Assembly: GCA_004431415.1 (NCBI GenBank) | Contig: QPMI01000024.1 | Span: 23,772 to 87,771, forward strand | Direction: 5' to 3' | DNA length: 64,000 nt | Source: Cyanophora paradoxa | Taxonomy: Eukaryota > Glaucocystophyceae > Cyanophorales > Cyanophoraceae | Part shown: one piece after another, positions 1 to 9,384 of the stretch | How the letters are laid out: every line of letters begins with the position of its first letter | How positions within the stretch are numbered: position 1 is the first letter of the stretch | Position numbers and translations under genes: made by a program | The notes under the pieces: generated by a model | Database searches by the model: none | What the model was told of the DNA's origin: nothing | The model's input: the letters and a program-made list of their open reading frames with translations, nothing else

Positions 1-882
1 CCCAGGTCTGGGGAGCTCCGGTGTAGGAGAATGTAGCCAGAACAGGAGCGGTTGCAGTAGTTGCGCTTGTTGACGACGATGGGGGGCCTTCCTCGCCAAT
101 CTGATTGACACCCTTGACGATGTAAGTGTAAGTGGTTTCATAGGCTGTTGTTGTATCCGAATACGGGCTGCTGGTGTCGTTCGCAAGGAAAACGCCGTCC
201 CTGTAGATGTTGTAGGAGACGGTGACGCCCATCGCCGGCGCGGACCACGCAAGCACCACAGGCTGGGCTGCCCCGCCGTTGGAGTTGCAGTGAGCCCGGT
301 GGGCGCCCCCGGGTCCGTTGTGACGTAGACTGTAATGCCCTTCGGCCCCTCGCCCCCCGAGTTCGTCGCGGAGACCTGGAACTCGTACCCCGTACCCCAG
401 ATCGTGGTCGCGTCGCTGTAGGAGTTGGTCGCGGAGGTTGCGAGGTAGGCCCCGCCCCTGTAGATCTTGTACCCCGTCGCTCCCATGGACGCCGTCCAGG
501 TGAGGCTCACAGGCTGCTGCTGGTCGTTGGGCGCGCTCGCAATCACGTTCGTGGGCGCGTTCGGTACCGTCCAGGCCAATATCGGGTCGGACTTTTCGTA
601 CTCGATGCCGCCCACAACGGGTGCTACCTGGTAGGAGTACTGCGTGCCGCGCACCAGGGAGTTGCTGTCGTCCGTGTACGAGGTCGATAGCGCATTGTTT
701 GCGATGCCGTTAAATGCACCATCCCTGTAAATGCGAATCTCGTCGACGGGGTCCACGAAGGCCTCCCAGTTGATGGTGACAACCACAGTGGGGAGGGGTA
801 CGGACTGCGATGTGGGGCCTCCCCCCGCAATGAAATCGCCGTAGGTTTGGGAGGTGGAGGATGTGAGCGACGTGGGCATCAT
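1..882 (-). CDS. Fibronectin type III repeat protein, 3' end outside the window
   Basis: The minus-strand frame starting at the tandem ATGs at 882/879 gives a chain of FN3-like beta-sandwich repeats. Recurring signatures are a Trp strand (INWEAF, LTWTAS, VLAWSAP), then IYRDG or IYRGG, then a Tyr strand (QYSYQV, YEFQVSATN, YTYIVKG). At least three repeats are visible before the window edge. FN3 repeats are usually extracellular or virion-surface adhesion modules. The frame breaks at a run of four C at 271-274; one more base there restores a continuous repeat, so this is probably a sequence error. The gene is followed upstream by a second small FN3-like ORF on the same strand. Role unknown; surface or virion attachment is inference. 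Confidence 0.65.
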   Translation of the reverse strand, partial: MMPTSLTSSTSQTYGDFIAGGGPTSQSVPLPTVVVTINWEAFVDPVDEIRIYRDGAFNGIANNALSTSYTDDSNSLVRGTQYSYQVAPVVGGIEYEKSDPILAWTVPNAPTNVIASAPNDQQQPVSLTWTASMGATGYKIYRGGAYLATSATNSYSDATTIWGTGYEFQVSATNSGGEGPKGITVYVTTDPGAPTGLTATPTAGQPSLWCLRGPRRRWASPSPTTSTGTAFSLRTTPAARIRIQQQPMKPLTLTSSRVSIRLARKAPHRRQQAQLLQPLLFWLHSPTPELPRPG

Positions 883-930
883 GATACTGACAATGGGGCA
901 CCGCGATCTTCATATGTCCCCCCGAGTCGG

Positions 931-1206
931 TCAGATCCGGTAGGAGAAGACCGTGTAGAGGTAGAGGCGACCAGGGAGTAGGTTGGAGTTCGTGAATGGT
1001 GAAGTGACATTACTGAAAATGATAGGGGTGCCCGTTATACTTCCAACCGTGCGACTCACACCATAGCCTTCCGCTTCAGCGGCAGGGGACCACACAATCA
1101 AAGCCGCAAACTGACCAGGCACGCGCGTAACCGACACGTTCTGTGGGGGTCCAAGGGGACGTGGCCCTCTCCGCCTCATCAACACAATGCGCTTCACCCT
1201 CCTCAT
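931..1206 (-). CDS. Small FN3-like protein (about 91 aa)
   Basis: The ORF is open up to 1317, but the start at 1206 (MRRVKR...) avoids overlap with the divergent plus-strand gene at 1244. After a basic N-terminus the protein shows one FN3-like repeat: an ALIVWSPA strand, a central GYGVSRTVG turn, and a closing Tyr-rich strand (GRLYLYTVFSYRI) at the C-terminus. It is separated by 48 bp from the larger FN3 gene and may have been part of it. The intergenic stretch to the next gene is only 37 bp and includes an A-rich AAAAAATAT (about 1223-1231) that could serve as a shared promoter element. Function unknown. Confidence 0.5.
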   Translation of the reverse strand: MRRVKRIVLMRRRGPRPLGPPQNVSVTRVPGQFAALIVWSPAAEAEGYGVSRTVGSITGTPIIFSNVTSPFTNSNLLPGRLYLYTVFSYRI

Positions 1207-1243
1207 TTCCCCCAAGTCCGAAAAAATATCTGCCCCGGTGTAA

Positions 1244-1924
1244 ATGACTTCCAACTGGTACCAGACCCTCAAAGGTGATCTGGATGTTGGTACCAACGCC
1301 AAGGATTTCGCACGCATCTCCTCTGGCAGCTACGTGGACGTCTTCCTGCAGAATCCCGTCGTGATTCAGGTCGTTCAGAACGCCTACGCCACGCCCAAGA
1401 TCTACTCCTACCAGCTCTTCTTCGACCCTTCCAGCCTCAGCGCAGAGGTCATTGAGCTGCTGCACGAATCCGGCCTCGTGAAAAAGGTGGCGCCTGCCAC
1501 GGCCACGGCCAACGTCTTGCGCTGTCTCGAGGTAAAGTTCAGGGAGACGGGGTACGGCCCCACCGTGAACCAGTACACCAGTACCGATCTGCCGGGTACG
1601 GGTGCGTACACGGCGCGGGGTACGCTCAAGGGCGACGTACTCTTCACAAAATTCAATCCAAGTCCCGCCACCCTGGGGGCCCTCTACACGGGCGGCAACC
1701 CGCGCGAATCGAATCTGCCCCGCTTCCCCTTCACCTTTTTCAAGTTCCAGGTCTTCCCCCTTCCCTACGCCGCCGACCAGCCCCACTTCAGCACGGGCGC
1801 CAGCCTCTGCGCGGAGCTGCGCGAGTGCTCGATTTCCTACAGGCACACCACGGGCTCCGACGCCGTGCAGCCCGCGGCCCGCATCTCGGGCATCGGCAAC
1901 GACATCGCCCTCCTCTACGGATAA
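1244..1924 (+). CDS. Unknown protein A, paralogue of the next gene (226 aa)
   Basis: Complete intronless ORF. I do not recognise a family. It aligns by eye with the next gene over most of its length: a GSY start, a QNPV box about residue 36, FFDPSS-LSAE versus YFDIDS-VSADE, SGLVKKV versus SGLLKKI, and RCLEVKF versus RVLELKF, followed by a FTFFKF/LLFTKF strand and a C-terminal AELRE/AELIE box. The pattern suggests a mostly beta-sheet structural protein. Tandem duplication of a structural gene beside FN3 proteins fits a virus-derived segment, but that is inference. It ends 23 bp before the next start. Confidence 0.7.
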   Translation: MTSNWYQTLKGDLDVGTNAKDFARISSGSYVDVFLQNPVVIQVVQNAYATPKIYSYQLFFDPSSLSAEVIELLHESGLVKKVAPATATANVLRCLEVKFRETGYGPTVNQYTSTDLPGTGAYTARGTLKGDVLFTKFNPSPATLGALYTGGNPRESNLPRFPFTFFKFQVFPLPYAADQPHFSTGASLCAELRECSISYRHTTGSDAVQPAARISGIGNDIALLYG

Positions 1925-1947
1925 TCTTTCTCATTTGAGGTCGCAAA

Positions 1948-2748
1948 ATGCCTGCTACTTCGAGCACCATCGTGAAAACCGTGGCTGCTTCCTCGATCGT
2001 CCCCGATTTCTACGGCAACGCCACATACGCGGCCAACGCAGGGACCGACAAGGTTGAGTGGGACGGAAGCTATGCCACCACGCTGACCGTGAAGGTCCAG
2101 AATCCCGTCATGCTGCGTGTCACCTCCAACGATTTCGAGAACCCCGCCTCCTGCTCCGTGTACGTGTACTTTGACATCGACTCGGGCGTGAGCGCGGACG
2201 AGGCCGAGGCCCTCTGGCTCTCCGGCCTCCTGAAAAAGATAGAGCCCTCCGTCCCCGACAGGCCCGCGATCCGCGTGCTTGAGCTGAAGTTCACCGCCAA
2301 TACTGCCCTCACCCGCACCTTTAACGGAGGCTCCAAGACCCACATAGACGGCGCCGCCATCGATGCCACTCACAAGACCACGCAGGCCGTCCCCTTCGAG
2401 ATGTACAACCTCTGGAAGATGACGGCAAAGGAGATGATGACGAATGCCACCACGGCCGGAGCATCGGGTACCGATTTTTCCTACGGCTCCTCGAATCCCC
2501 GTACCCAGGTCTGGCCCCGGCTCCTCTTCACGAAATTCACTTTCCGTCTGTTCAACAACATCGCCGGAATGCCCACATCAGGGATGGTCGTGGGCTCTAC
2601 CCTCATGGCCGAACTAATCGAGGCAGAGGCGGACTACACGACTGCGACTACCAACTCGACAGCGCCAGGCGCCGGGGCCGAAGTCTACGTATCCTGGGCC
2701 ACGATCGGTCGCGAGTACGACACTAAGATTCACACCACTAGCGTCTAG
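1948..2748 (+). CDS. Unknown protein B, paralogue of the previous gene (266 aa)
   Basis: Complete intronless ORF in the same orientation as protein A. It shares with A the VQNPV box, the acidic FDIDSGVSADEAE stretch, the SGLLKKI motif, the RVLELKF strand and the C-terminal LLFTKF/AELIEAE region; it has an insertion after about residue 130. No transmembrane segment or signal peptide is evident. Its stop lies 11 bp inside the convergent HNH gene, so the two genes overlap tail to tail, a compact arrangement unlike the intron-rich genes farther right. Function unknown; a capsid, tail or other particle protein is a guess only. Confidence 0.7.
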   Translation: MPATSSTIVKTVAASSIVPDFYGNATYAANAGTDKVEWDGSYATTLTVKVQNPVMLRVTSNDFENPASCSVYVYFDIDSGVSADEAEALWLSGLLKKIEPSVPDRPAIRVLELKFTANTALTRTFNGGSKTHIDGAAIDATHKTTQAVPFEMYNLWKMTAKEMMTNATTAGASGTDFSYGSSNPRTQVWPRLLFTKFTFRLFNNIAGMPTSGMVVGSTLMAELIEAEADYTTATTNSTAPGAGAEVYVSWATIGREYDTKIHTTSV

Positions 2749-3103
2749 ACTGGCTAAGCTGCATTAGTGCCTGCGCCGCCTCCATCATCTCCCGAATCTC
2801 CTCGCTCTTCTCCTGTAAATTGGCGTACCCCCTCCTCTTCTTGCGAATCTCCGACATTGATGCCCAGCGCAGGTTCTCCCTCCTGTAGTCCAGCGGGTTG
2901 CCGTTGATGTGTTCCACGTAGCGTCCACGTGGCGACTTCCCGAGGATCAGTTGGGAGAGGTAGTGCTTGCGCCCTCCGAATGTCTTGCTCACCCTGTCCC
3001 TGTCCACTCGCCAGGGAAACTCCAAGGCACTCGGGGGTACGTCCGAGTTGACCAGGACGTTGTAGGCGACGTCTTGTGAGTCGGTGCACCGGAGCAGGGC
3101 CAT
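2738..3103 (-). CDS. HNH-type endonuclease (121 aa)
   Basis: The protein contains the hallmark HNH core at residues 65-78, reading EHINGNPLDYRRENLRW, with the His, the Asn-Gly-Asn-Pro turn and the Asn near ENL that form the metal-binding finger of HNH nucleases. An upstream hydrophobic strand (YLSQLILG) and G-R-Y-V-E-H context match small HNH enzymes from phages and large DNA viruses. A charged helical tail follows. Such enzymes nick or cut DNA and often spread as free-standing mobile nucleases. The length is typical. A heptamer array lies just upstream of the start (3125-3173). Strong family call; biological role here is inferred. Confidence 0.75.
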   Translation of the reverse strand: MALLRCTDSQDVAYNVLVNSDVPPSALEFPWRVDRDRVSKTFGGRKHYLSQLILGKSPRGRYVEHINGNPLDYRRENLRWASMSEIRKKRRGYANLQEKSEEIREMMEAAQALMQLSQSRR

Positions 3104-3124
3104 TTTGCCCTAGGTTCAGAAAAA

Positions 3125-3173
3125 CCTGGGACTTGGGACTTGGGACTTGGGACTTGGGACTTGGGACTTGGGA
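3125..3173. repeat. CTTGGGA heptamer array 1
   Basis: About seven tandem copies of the 7-bp unit CTTGGGA, upstream of the HNH start. It is followed by GAAGAGTT, which in inverted form also borders arrays 2 and 3. Confidence 0.9.
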
Positions 3174-3597
3174 AGAGTTGAAACCCAGGTCCCGGCCCAG
3201 ACTTTCTCCAGGATCAGAAATTTGTCAGACAAGTCAGGTGAGTTTTTCTACCGACTTTTTTACTCCTACCACCCCTCATACTCTTTTTTACTCGTAGTCT
3301 TTTTTACTCGTATCCCATCTCGTACCCTCCTTCTCTCGACATCTCACACGAAAACTCCTACCCCTCTTCACATCCGTTTTCGGTTGCATACTCTCGTGAG
3401 CTTTCATGTCCAGTATCATGCTACAAGTCGTACACCAGTTCAGACTTTACCTCGCTTGAAATCTCACCTGGAATGTCACCAGAAACGTCATATGCAGATT
3501 TCTGTACCCCTCTACATGTCTGCCCGGTGGTTAGGGACTTGGCGCGGCAAACTCTCAGATCCAGAGAGATTCTGGCCCCAGACCCTGAGTCTAACTC
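3174..3597. other. Gene-free pyrimidine-rich spacer between inverted heptamer arrays
   Basis: No convincing gene. Contains repeated TTTTTTACTC(C/G)TA motifs about 3257-3310. Arrays 1 and 2 are in opposite orientation, so this spacer could be the loop of a large stem-loop. Confidence 0.5.
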
Positions 3598-3633
3598 TTC
3601 CCAAGTCCCAAGTCCCAAGTCCCAAGTCCCAGG
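3598..3633. repeat. CTTGGGA heptamer array 2 (inverted relative to array 1)
   Basis: About five copies of the reverse-complement unit TCCCAAG, preceded by AACTCT, 70 bp downstream of the stop of the minus-strand gene that ends at 3705. Confidence 0.9.
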
Positions 3634-3704
3634 ATCGCGCCAAGTCATAACTGAATAGTCGGCCAATTTTTACAAGTATGTACAATGGAATGACGCAATA
3701 CTAT

Positions 3705-4781
3705 TTACAGCATCTCAAAGTCAGAGTCATCGTCATCGGAAACCAAGTCAATCGGGGCCTCGGGCGCCGACTTAAGGGGAATGCGGGGAAGGGCCTGCGC
3801 TGCCTGCACTAAGTCCTGCCGCTCCTGCTCGCGCTGCGCCGCCAAGGCCGCTGCCGCCTCTGCCTCGCGCTGCCGCTGTGCCTCGATGCGCGCCTTGAGC
3901 TCGGCTGCCTCCTTCTGCTTGCGCTCGGCAATCTTGGCCAACGTCATCTCGCGACGAAGAAGGCGCTCGTGACGCAACTTGCGCCGGAGTTCGGCCATTT
4001 CGCGCTTGGCGATGATGCGCTTCTCAATGGTCTTGACGTGCTGAGTCAGGCGCTCGGTGTAGTGTGACGTCACACGAGAACGGGCAATGCCAGCGCCGAG
4101 CTTCAAGTCCTTGGCGTTTTCCTTGGCGGGGTCCTTGACGCGCTCGGAGTTGTCGGTGAATGACGTAGTCTCCATGAACTTCTTCTTGACGATTGACTTG
4201 GTCTTGATAATGCGGCGCTTGCGAGTCGGGTTTTCGTTGTCGCCTTCAGAGTCAGAAGACGACTCAGAGTCGTATGGAATCGGCACGTCAAAGTCGATGA
4301 AGTCGTTGATGTCAGACTCGACGTCAGAGGCCTCGGACTTGGCGTCATCGGCGGGCTCGGGGGCGGGCTCGGCGACGGGCTGAGGGGCAGATGACGACGA
4401 TGACGGAGGGGGGAAATTCGTGAAGACTTGAGGGGGATAGGCCCAGGCGAGCGTCTCGGCGGCAGACTCTGCGAAAAGCTTGGGGTCGCCCCAGCCAGTG
4501 GGAGTCTTGACCCAGCCGGGGACGGGGGGCACGTCGACGGGGGGCTCGGGCTTGGGCTCGGGCTTGGGTTGCTTGGACTTGGGCAGGATGGCGGGTACAA
4601 AGTTCAACTGGAGACTGCGGTTGTAGGTTTGGTAGAGGTACCCCAGCTTGCGGGCACGCTTCTCCATGGCAGGGGTAGGCCAAAGCCCGGACTTGTGCAG
4701 ATCGCAGGCCTTGGCAAAGTCCTCGACAAGCTCAGAGGGAATCGACATCTGCGCAAAGGGAAAAGAGATCAGCGAAGGCAA
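3705..4781 (-). CDS. Acidic/coiled-coil protein with C-terminal SUMO-interaction-like motif (358 aa)
   Basis: No known family recognised. In order: a helical N-terminus (about 1-60), a Pro-rich segment with a KPEPKPEPP tract (70-90), an acidic Ser-rich stretch (about 130-185), a basic patch RKRRIIKTKS, and a long Arg/Glu/Ala-rich coiled coil (about 235-330). The last 15 residues, IDLVSDDDDSDFEML, match a SUMO-interaction motif: a hydrophobic core followed by acidic residues and phospho-acceptor serine. This would suit a nuclear protein recruiting SUMO-modified partners. The start overlaps the end of the next minus-strand ORF by 13 bp. An alternative start is the second Met at residue 12. Function is inference. 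Confidence 0.6.
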   Translation of the reverse strand: MPSLISFPFAQMSIPSELVEDFAKACDLHKSGLWPTPAMEKRARKLGYLYQTYNRSLQLNFVPAILPKSKQPKPEPKPEPPVDVPPVPGWVKTPTGWGDPKLFAESAAETLAWAYPPQVFTNFPPPSSSSSAPQPVAEPAPEPADDAKSEASDVESDINDFIDFDVPIPYDSESSSDSEGDNENPTRKRRIIKTKSIVKKKFMETTSFTDNSERVKDPAKENAKDLKLGAGIARSRVTSHYTERLTQHVKTIEKRIIAKREMAELRRKLRHERLLRREMTLAKIAERKQKEAAELKARIEAQRQREAEAAAALAAQREQERQDLVQAAQALPRIPLKSAPEAPIDLVSDDDDSDFEML

Positions 4782-5515
4782 AACGTGAGGTGACTGAGAG
4801 CGCGGACTTGTGAAAATTCGGAGAGGCAGGGTTTCCTTGGGCTGAGAGAAGGCGGCGAACCCGTTTCAAGAGTGAGCCAAAATGGCGGCGGACCACGGTT
4901 TTGTGGGCGAATTTTTTCCCGGGCTAGTTTGCAGCAGAAACGTTGCGAACTGGCCTGAAAAAAGCCAAATTTAGCGTTGGACCGAAGGCAGAAAAAGGGA
5001 GCCGGCCTGACGGAAATCGCCCGAGTGCGTCCGCCGAAGGTCGAGTCTCGGGCCGGGGGTACACCCTCAGGGGCCCCCCCTGGCCCCTCACCCTGGTAGT
5101 ACCCTCTCAAAGGGATTTTCGAAGCCGTACAATTCTTGGTAAGTCTCGTAATCCGGGCTGTACCCCTCACAATCTGCGGGAGCCCCATTGAAAGCCTCCG
5201 TCTATCCTCTCTCAATTCCCTGCGGAAAAGTCTACGGTCTTCTCGAGCTTCGCGCGTCACGCCAGCTGGGCGTGGTCTATGATTGTTAGGGTTGTCGTAG
5301 CCTGGCCCCACCAGCCTCACGAAATTTTCGCGTATGGCCTCGGGGAGACTCTGGAAACGGTTCGTTGCGTGGAACTCAATCCATTCATTGAATCGACGCG
5401 GATATTGACGGATGACTTCAAGCACGCCCTGTGTGTTGGGCTCTGGTGTTATGTCGGGAATGTCATGTCCTGTGAGGTGCCAACGCCAGAACTCGCGCAG
5501 CCTCTCGAATGCCAT
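4769..5515 (-). CDS. Hypothetical protein, start placed at 5515
   Basis: The frame is open to 5719, but the upstream part only translates a heptamer array (repeats of LGTWDLG), so the Met at 5515 (MAFERLREF) is the better start. The first about 120 residues look like a real helical domain (FWRWHLTGHD, then VIRQYPRRFNEWIEF), followed by an Arg/Glu-rich segment (REDRRLFRRELREDRRR). The remaining C-terminus is low complexity and may not be coding; an intron or frame error is possible there. No family recognised. It belongs to the same minus-strand run as the SUMO-motif gene. Confidence 0.4.
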   Translation of the reverse strand: MAFERLREFWRWHLTGHDIPDITPEPNTQGVLEVIRQYPRRFNEWIEFHATNRFQSLPEAIRENFVRLVGPGYDNPNNHRPRPAGVTREAREDRRLFRRELREDRRRLSMGLPQIVRGTARITRLTKNCTASKIPLRGYYQGEGPGGAPEGVPPARDSTFGGRTRAISVRPAPFFCLRSNAKFGFFQASSQRFCCKLAREKIRPQNRGPPPFWLTLETGSPPSLSPRKPCLSEFSQVRALSHLTFCLR

Positions 5516-5611
5516 ATGCAACTCAAAGGGAAATCGTAATAGAGATTGCCTGACATTTTTCTCCCCTCCGAAAATTTCCCCGTTTTGAGTCCAGACTCTG
5601 ATTCCAACTCT

Positions 5612-5679
5612 TCCCAAGTCCCAAGTCCCAAGTCCCAAGTCCCAAGTCCCAAGTCCCAAGTCCCAAGTCCCAAGTCCCA
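5612..5679. repeat. CTTGGGA heptamer array 3
   Basis: About nine or ten copies of the 7-bp unit in the same orientation as array 2 and with the same flanks (AACTCT before, CAG then TTTTCT after), at the 5' side of the minus-strand hypothetical gene. Confidence 0.9.
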
Positions 5680-5719
5680 GTTTTCTCCCATTTTGACTCG
5701 AGATTCTGCCCAAGTCCAA

Positions 5720-7047
5720 ATCCGGGCCCGGGATTCGAACCCTCGTTTTGGGTCGATTTCACGCGTGAAAAACGCACTTTTCGGCCTTTTCCGATTTTTC
5801 CTTTCTCGCGATCGCAGAAATGCCCCCGATCTCGAAATCGCGATCGAAAAGGGTCGCGATCGGGAGAAAGTCGCGATCACCAGGGTCGCGATCGGCTCGT
5901 GATCGCCGCGATCGCCAGCCTCGGAAGGGGTACCCCCACAGCTGTTGCGGCGGTTATAAGAACCTCCGCAATCCAAGCGTCACTTCCGAGTCTCGAGCTC
6001 TCGGAGTTGACTTTTCGCGTTTGGCCCATTGATGGCCCTCCTATATATTGAATATATATTTCCCGCCTGCTAAAGCCGGGAATTCGTAGGGGTAGTCCCG
6101 TCTCCGCCATCAATAAAAGCCCTGTCAAGAGTCAAGACTGATCGACCTACTAAAGTTTTACCAGCTTAAGCTTCTAGCGCTAAACTGGCATTTTTGGCGA
6201 AGTACTAGCTAATTACTTTCCTGTACTAAATTAACTGGTTCTCCAGTATATAATAAAAATCTGGCGCATTAATTAAGTGTTTTACCGTTCTGAGCTCGAC
6301 TCGGCGAGACTTGTGAGTAAGTTGTGACTGAGGCCGAAAACCGGATACGCTAGAGACGGAACTTTCTCAAGTCCCTCCGGTATCCGGTCGGTATCGGCCG
6401 GTATCCGGTTTTCGGCCTGACTCATGATCAGCTCATGATCAGATCATCGGATTCAGCTGCAGTGAGTCCAGTGCCAGTGACTGCCAGTTAGTGCTGTCGT
6501 CAGTCAGTCCCCCGGCTGACCCAGTCCGTCAGCCCCCCTGACTGTGACTGAATCAGTCAACCCGAGGTTCAGTCAGGCTACCGTGCAAAAGCCGGGAAAA
6601 ATGACCAGGAAATTGGCAGGAATTGACCCAAGCGCGATCTATCTACTTCATTCAAGTTGCCAAGCATCAGGCCAGGCACGTTATGCGAGCAGAGAGGACG
6701 AGAAAAGGAGATTCGGCCCCCGCCAGGCGCACGTCAGACTCCATTAGCCTCTTACCATGCACATGGGCGGTCTTTTGAAGATTTCGACGACAGAAGATCA
6801 TTTTTTGGTCGACCCACGTCAGCTTTAGATGGAAAAAGCCCGCAGGGGGGCACGCTCCCAGCAGGGTGTTGTATGGGACTGAGAAAACGTCAGTCAGCCA
6901 AAAGCTGACCCAGTGAGGTCAGTCAGACCCTCTGACTGTGACTGTCAGTGACTGACGACAGCCCTACTGCCAGTGAGTTTGCTCACCGTACTTACTAAAT
7001 TATCTTCATCATATATATGCATATATATGGATTGCAACTGGCAAATT
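5720..7047. other. Gene-free stretch
   Basis: No convincing gene. Contains a cluster of CGATCG and TCGCGA motifs (about 5805-5915), an AT-rich TATATATTGAATATATATT (about 6041-6060), the inverted repeat described separately, and short CAGTCAGTGACTG repeats (about 6440-6960). Confidence 0.5.
6331..6418. repeat. 18-bp perfect inverted repeat
   Basis: AGGCCGAAAACCGGATAC at 6331-6348 is the exact reverse complement of 6401-6418, with a 52-bp spacer that itself contains partial GTATCCGG/GGCCGGTATC repeats. Confidence 0.85.
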
Positions 7048-8707
7048 CTATCTTTTTGCATGCCCCTCCCGCCTCTACGTCCCCGGTCTCTTTGCGTCTG
7101 CATCCACTTTCCCGGATCCGCTTGCAGGCCCCCTCGCCTCCAGAGCTCGCCATCACTTCGGCCTCCCTCGCCTCCGCTCTCGATTCTCCATACCCTTCGA
7201 ATAGCCGCCTCCTCTCTCCTCCTCCGCCCTCCCTCCCCCCTCGAGCTCCGGGTCCTCGGCCTCTGCCCCGCTTCCGAGTGTTGGCGAGACTGTCCTCTTT
7301 TCGATCTCCCCGTCATTCCGGCTCCCTGCTCCCCTTCGGCGCCTCGGGTCCCATCTGCGGGTCCTATCCCGCTTCCTGGCGCTCGTGAGATTCGCCGCCG
7401 GCGCCCTCGTCGGGCCCTTGCGCCCTCGAGCTCGTCTCTCTCTGCACCGCCCATGGCCATGACCTCCGTGTCATCTGATCCGGCGCCACCCGACCTTTCT
7501 CCTGCTTTGCTGCCCTCTCTTCGGCGCCGGCAGCGATCCCCGTCACCTGCTCGTGGCCTTCCCTGCCTCCGACCCTTCCTCGGCCCCCTCCTCGCCTCTT
7601 CCGTCTCGTCGGCCCCCGCCGCATTCCCGTCGGCGGATCTCTCGATCGACCCTGGACTCTCCGCCTGCCACTGTCTGCGGGGTACCTCCGCCGCCGTGTT
7701 TGGCGCCGGCTGTCAGTACTTTGCTCGGTAGCTCCCCCGTCGTGGCTCCTCGGGGGCCTCTTCGTCGTCGTCGTTCGCTGGGTTCCGGCTCCGGGTCAGA
7801 TTTCTCGCCGGGCTTACCTTCTCCTGGCTCTGCTCCTGGGCCCTCAGCTCCGGGACCGGCTTCCCCGATCTCCTTCCGGACTCGTGGTCGTACCCGTCGC
7901 CGGCTTGCCGAGCCTGCGGCTCCTTCTACTTCCCCCGGCGGTTTGCCGGGCCGGACCCTCCGGCCTTTGTTCTTGATACCGGACTACCGCCTTTGTCCTT
8001 GTCTTCTGCTTCGCTGGTCGCGATCGTATCCCGCCGGCGCCGGCGTACTTCTTCGTCTTCTAGTTTAGTTCGGTCTGGTTCGGATTCTGATCGTAGTGTT
8101 GATGCTAGAGTTAGTTTCAATACTAGCTATAGTCCTCGTGCTCGACCTGTTGTTCGCCGTCGTTTGCAGTTCGATTGCCCGCCTCGACCCGGCCGGCTTT
8201 AGTGATTCCTTTGACTGTTCTTTTGCCTGCTCTTGATCCGCCTGCTCCGCCTCCTGTGTCCTCCTCGACCTCGTGCCGTAGCTCTGCCCTTTCGCATCGT
8301 CCTGCTTCGCCTCCGCCTCCATGTCGTCTTGTTGTTCCTCTTACTTGTCTTCTTCCTGTTATTTATCTTTCTCAATTTTGTCCCCGCTTCTTAGTGATGT
8401 AATTCCTTCTGATATTGATGGTATCTCTAGCTCTGGCTCTTCTTCGTGTCAGTTATCCTCTAGCTCTGGCTCTTCTTCGTGTCAGTTATCCTCTGTCCCT
8501 AGATCTGCTCGATTTATCGTCTCTTCTCGCAATCGATCTGTCTCGAGCTCTGTGTCTTTCCTTTTTTATTGTCGATTTTGGCTCTTTGTCTTATCTTTCT
8601 TCGTGCTCTTGTCTTAGTTATTTTGCTTTTTTGTCTCTATGCCCCCTGGGCAGCCCCCGCAGTGCTGGTGTCTAGAGACTGTGGCCGGTAATTCACCAAA
8701 AAAAAAA
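7048..8707 (+). mobile_element. 5'-truncated LINE copy 1
   Basis: Nearly identical to the last 1.65 kb of the LINE at 25940-32428, starting at CTATCTTTTTGCA (equivalent to 30758). It ends with the shared terminus GGCCGGTAATTCACC and a tail of ten A. This part of the LINE encodes a Pro/Ser-rich tail. Here the tail ORF is broken by one-base differences in C runs. Truncation at the 5' end with a 3' poly(A) is the product expected from target-primed reverse transcription. I found no clear target-site duplication. Confidence 0.9.
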
Positions 8708-9384
8708 TTTGATCATCGGATCATGGTCCATGGATTCATGGTCGAATCGACTCGGCGATAATATAACTGACTCGAGCTCAGTCGACGTCTGACTGTTAAA
8801 GTGAGCAACTCGCGTCGTCTCGCGATCGAAATTCATCGAATTCGAAGTTGAGCTCACTGGCTCAGATTTTCAATCAAGACTCAAGAGTCTCTCGAGTCTC
8901 ACAAAAAATCAACAAAAAGGTGTCCAATAAATTAATGTGTGATTTTCTCTTTTTTCTGTACGTAATTTTATAAACTGAAATCGAACTTTTAATAGAAAGC
9001 ACGAATTTGTTTAAAAAGAACTACTTCAAGAATTGATTTGTAGATTCATTTACAAATGATGAATGCTCGACGGATGAATTCGTTTACCGAACAAAATAAC
9101 CGTTTGGCAAGCCTTTTTGTGAACTTGCGAAGAACACGCGAACCGATTTGCATTCGCGATTGAATTGTGACTCAATTTGTGAGCCGTCGATAGCTACCGG
9201 TATAGCCTCAGAGGCTCAGACTGACAGTCATGATCAGTGACAGACTCTCGAGCTCACTGAGTCAGCGGCAACCTGAGCCAGCCTGAGTCGGGACTCCGGG
9301 AAATATTTAGTATACTAGTACTGTATATTTATACTATGATATACGATAGTACCAAAGTTTTGAGGCCCGCCTTAGGCCGCCTAC
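8708..9384. other. Gene-free spacer
   Basis: Relatively AT-rich. I see no gene in it. Contains scattered GAGCTC/CTCGAG and TGATCA palindromes. Confidence 0.4.

Noticed and set aside
4769-5719. Start of the hypothetical minus-strand protein at 5719
   Set aside because: The first 68 codons mostly translate the heptamer array; the internal Met at 5515 is a better start.
5728-5745. GGATTCGAACCCT, a tRNA T-arm-like sequence on the minus strand
   Set aside because: No D-arm, anticodon arm or matching acceptor stem lies at the required distance; likely chance.
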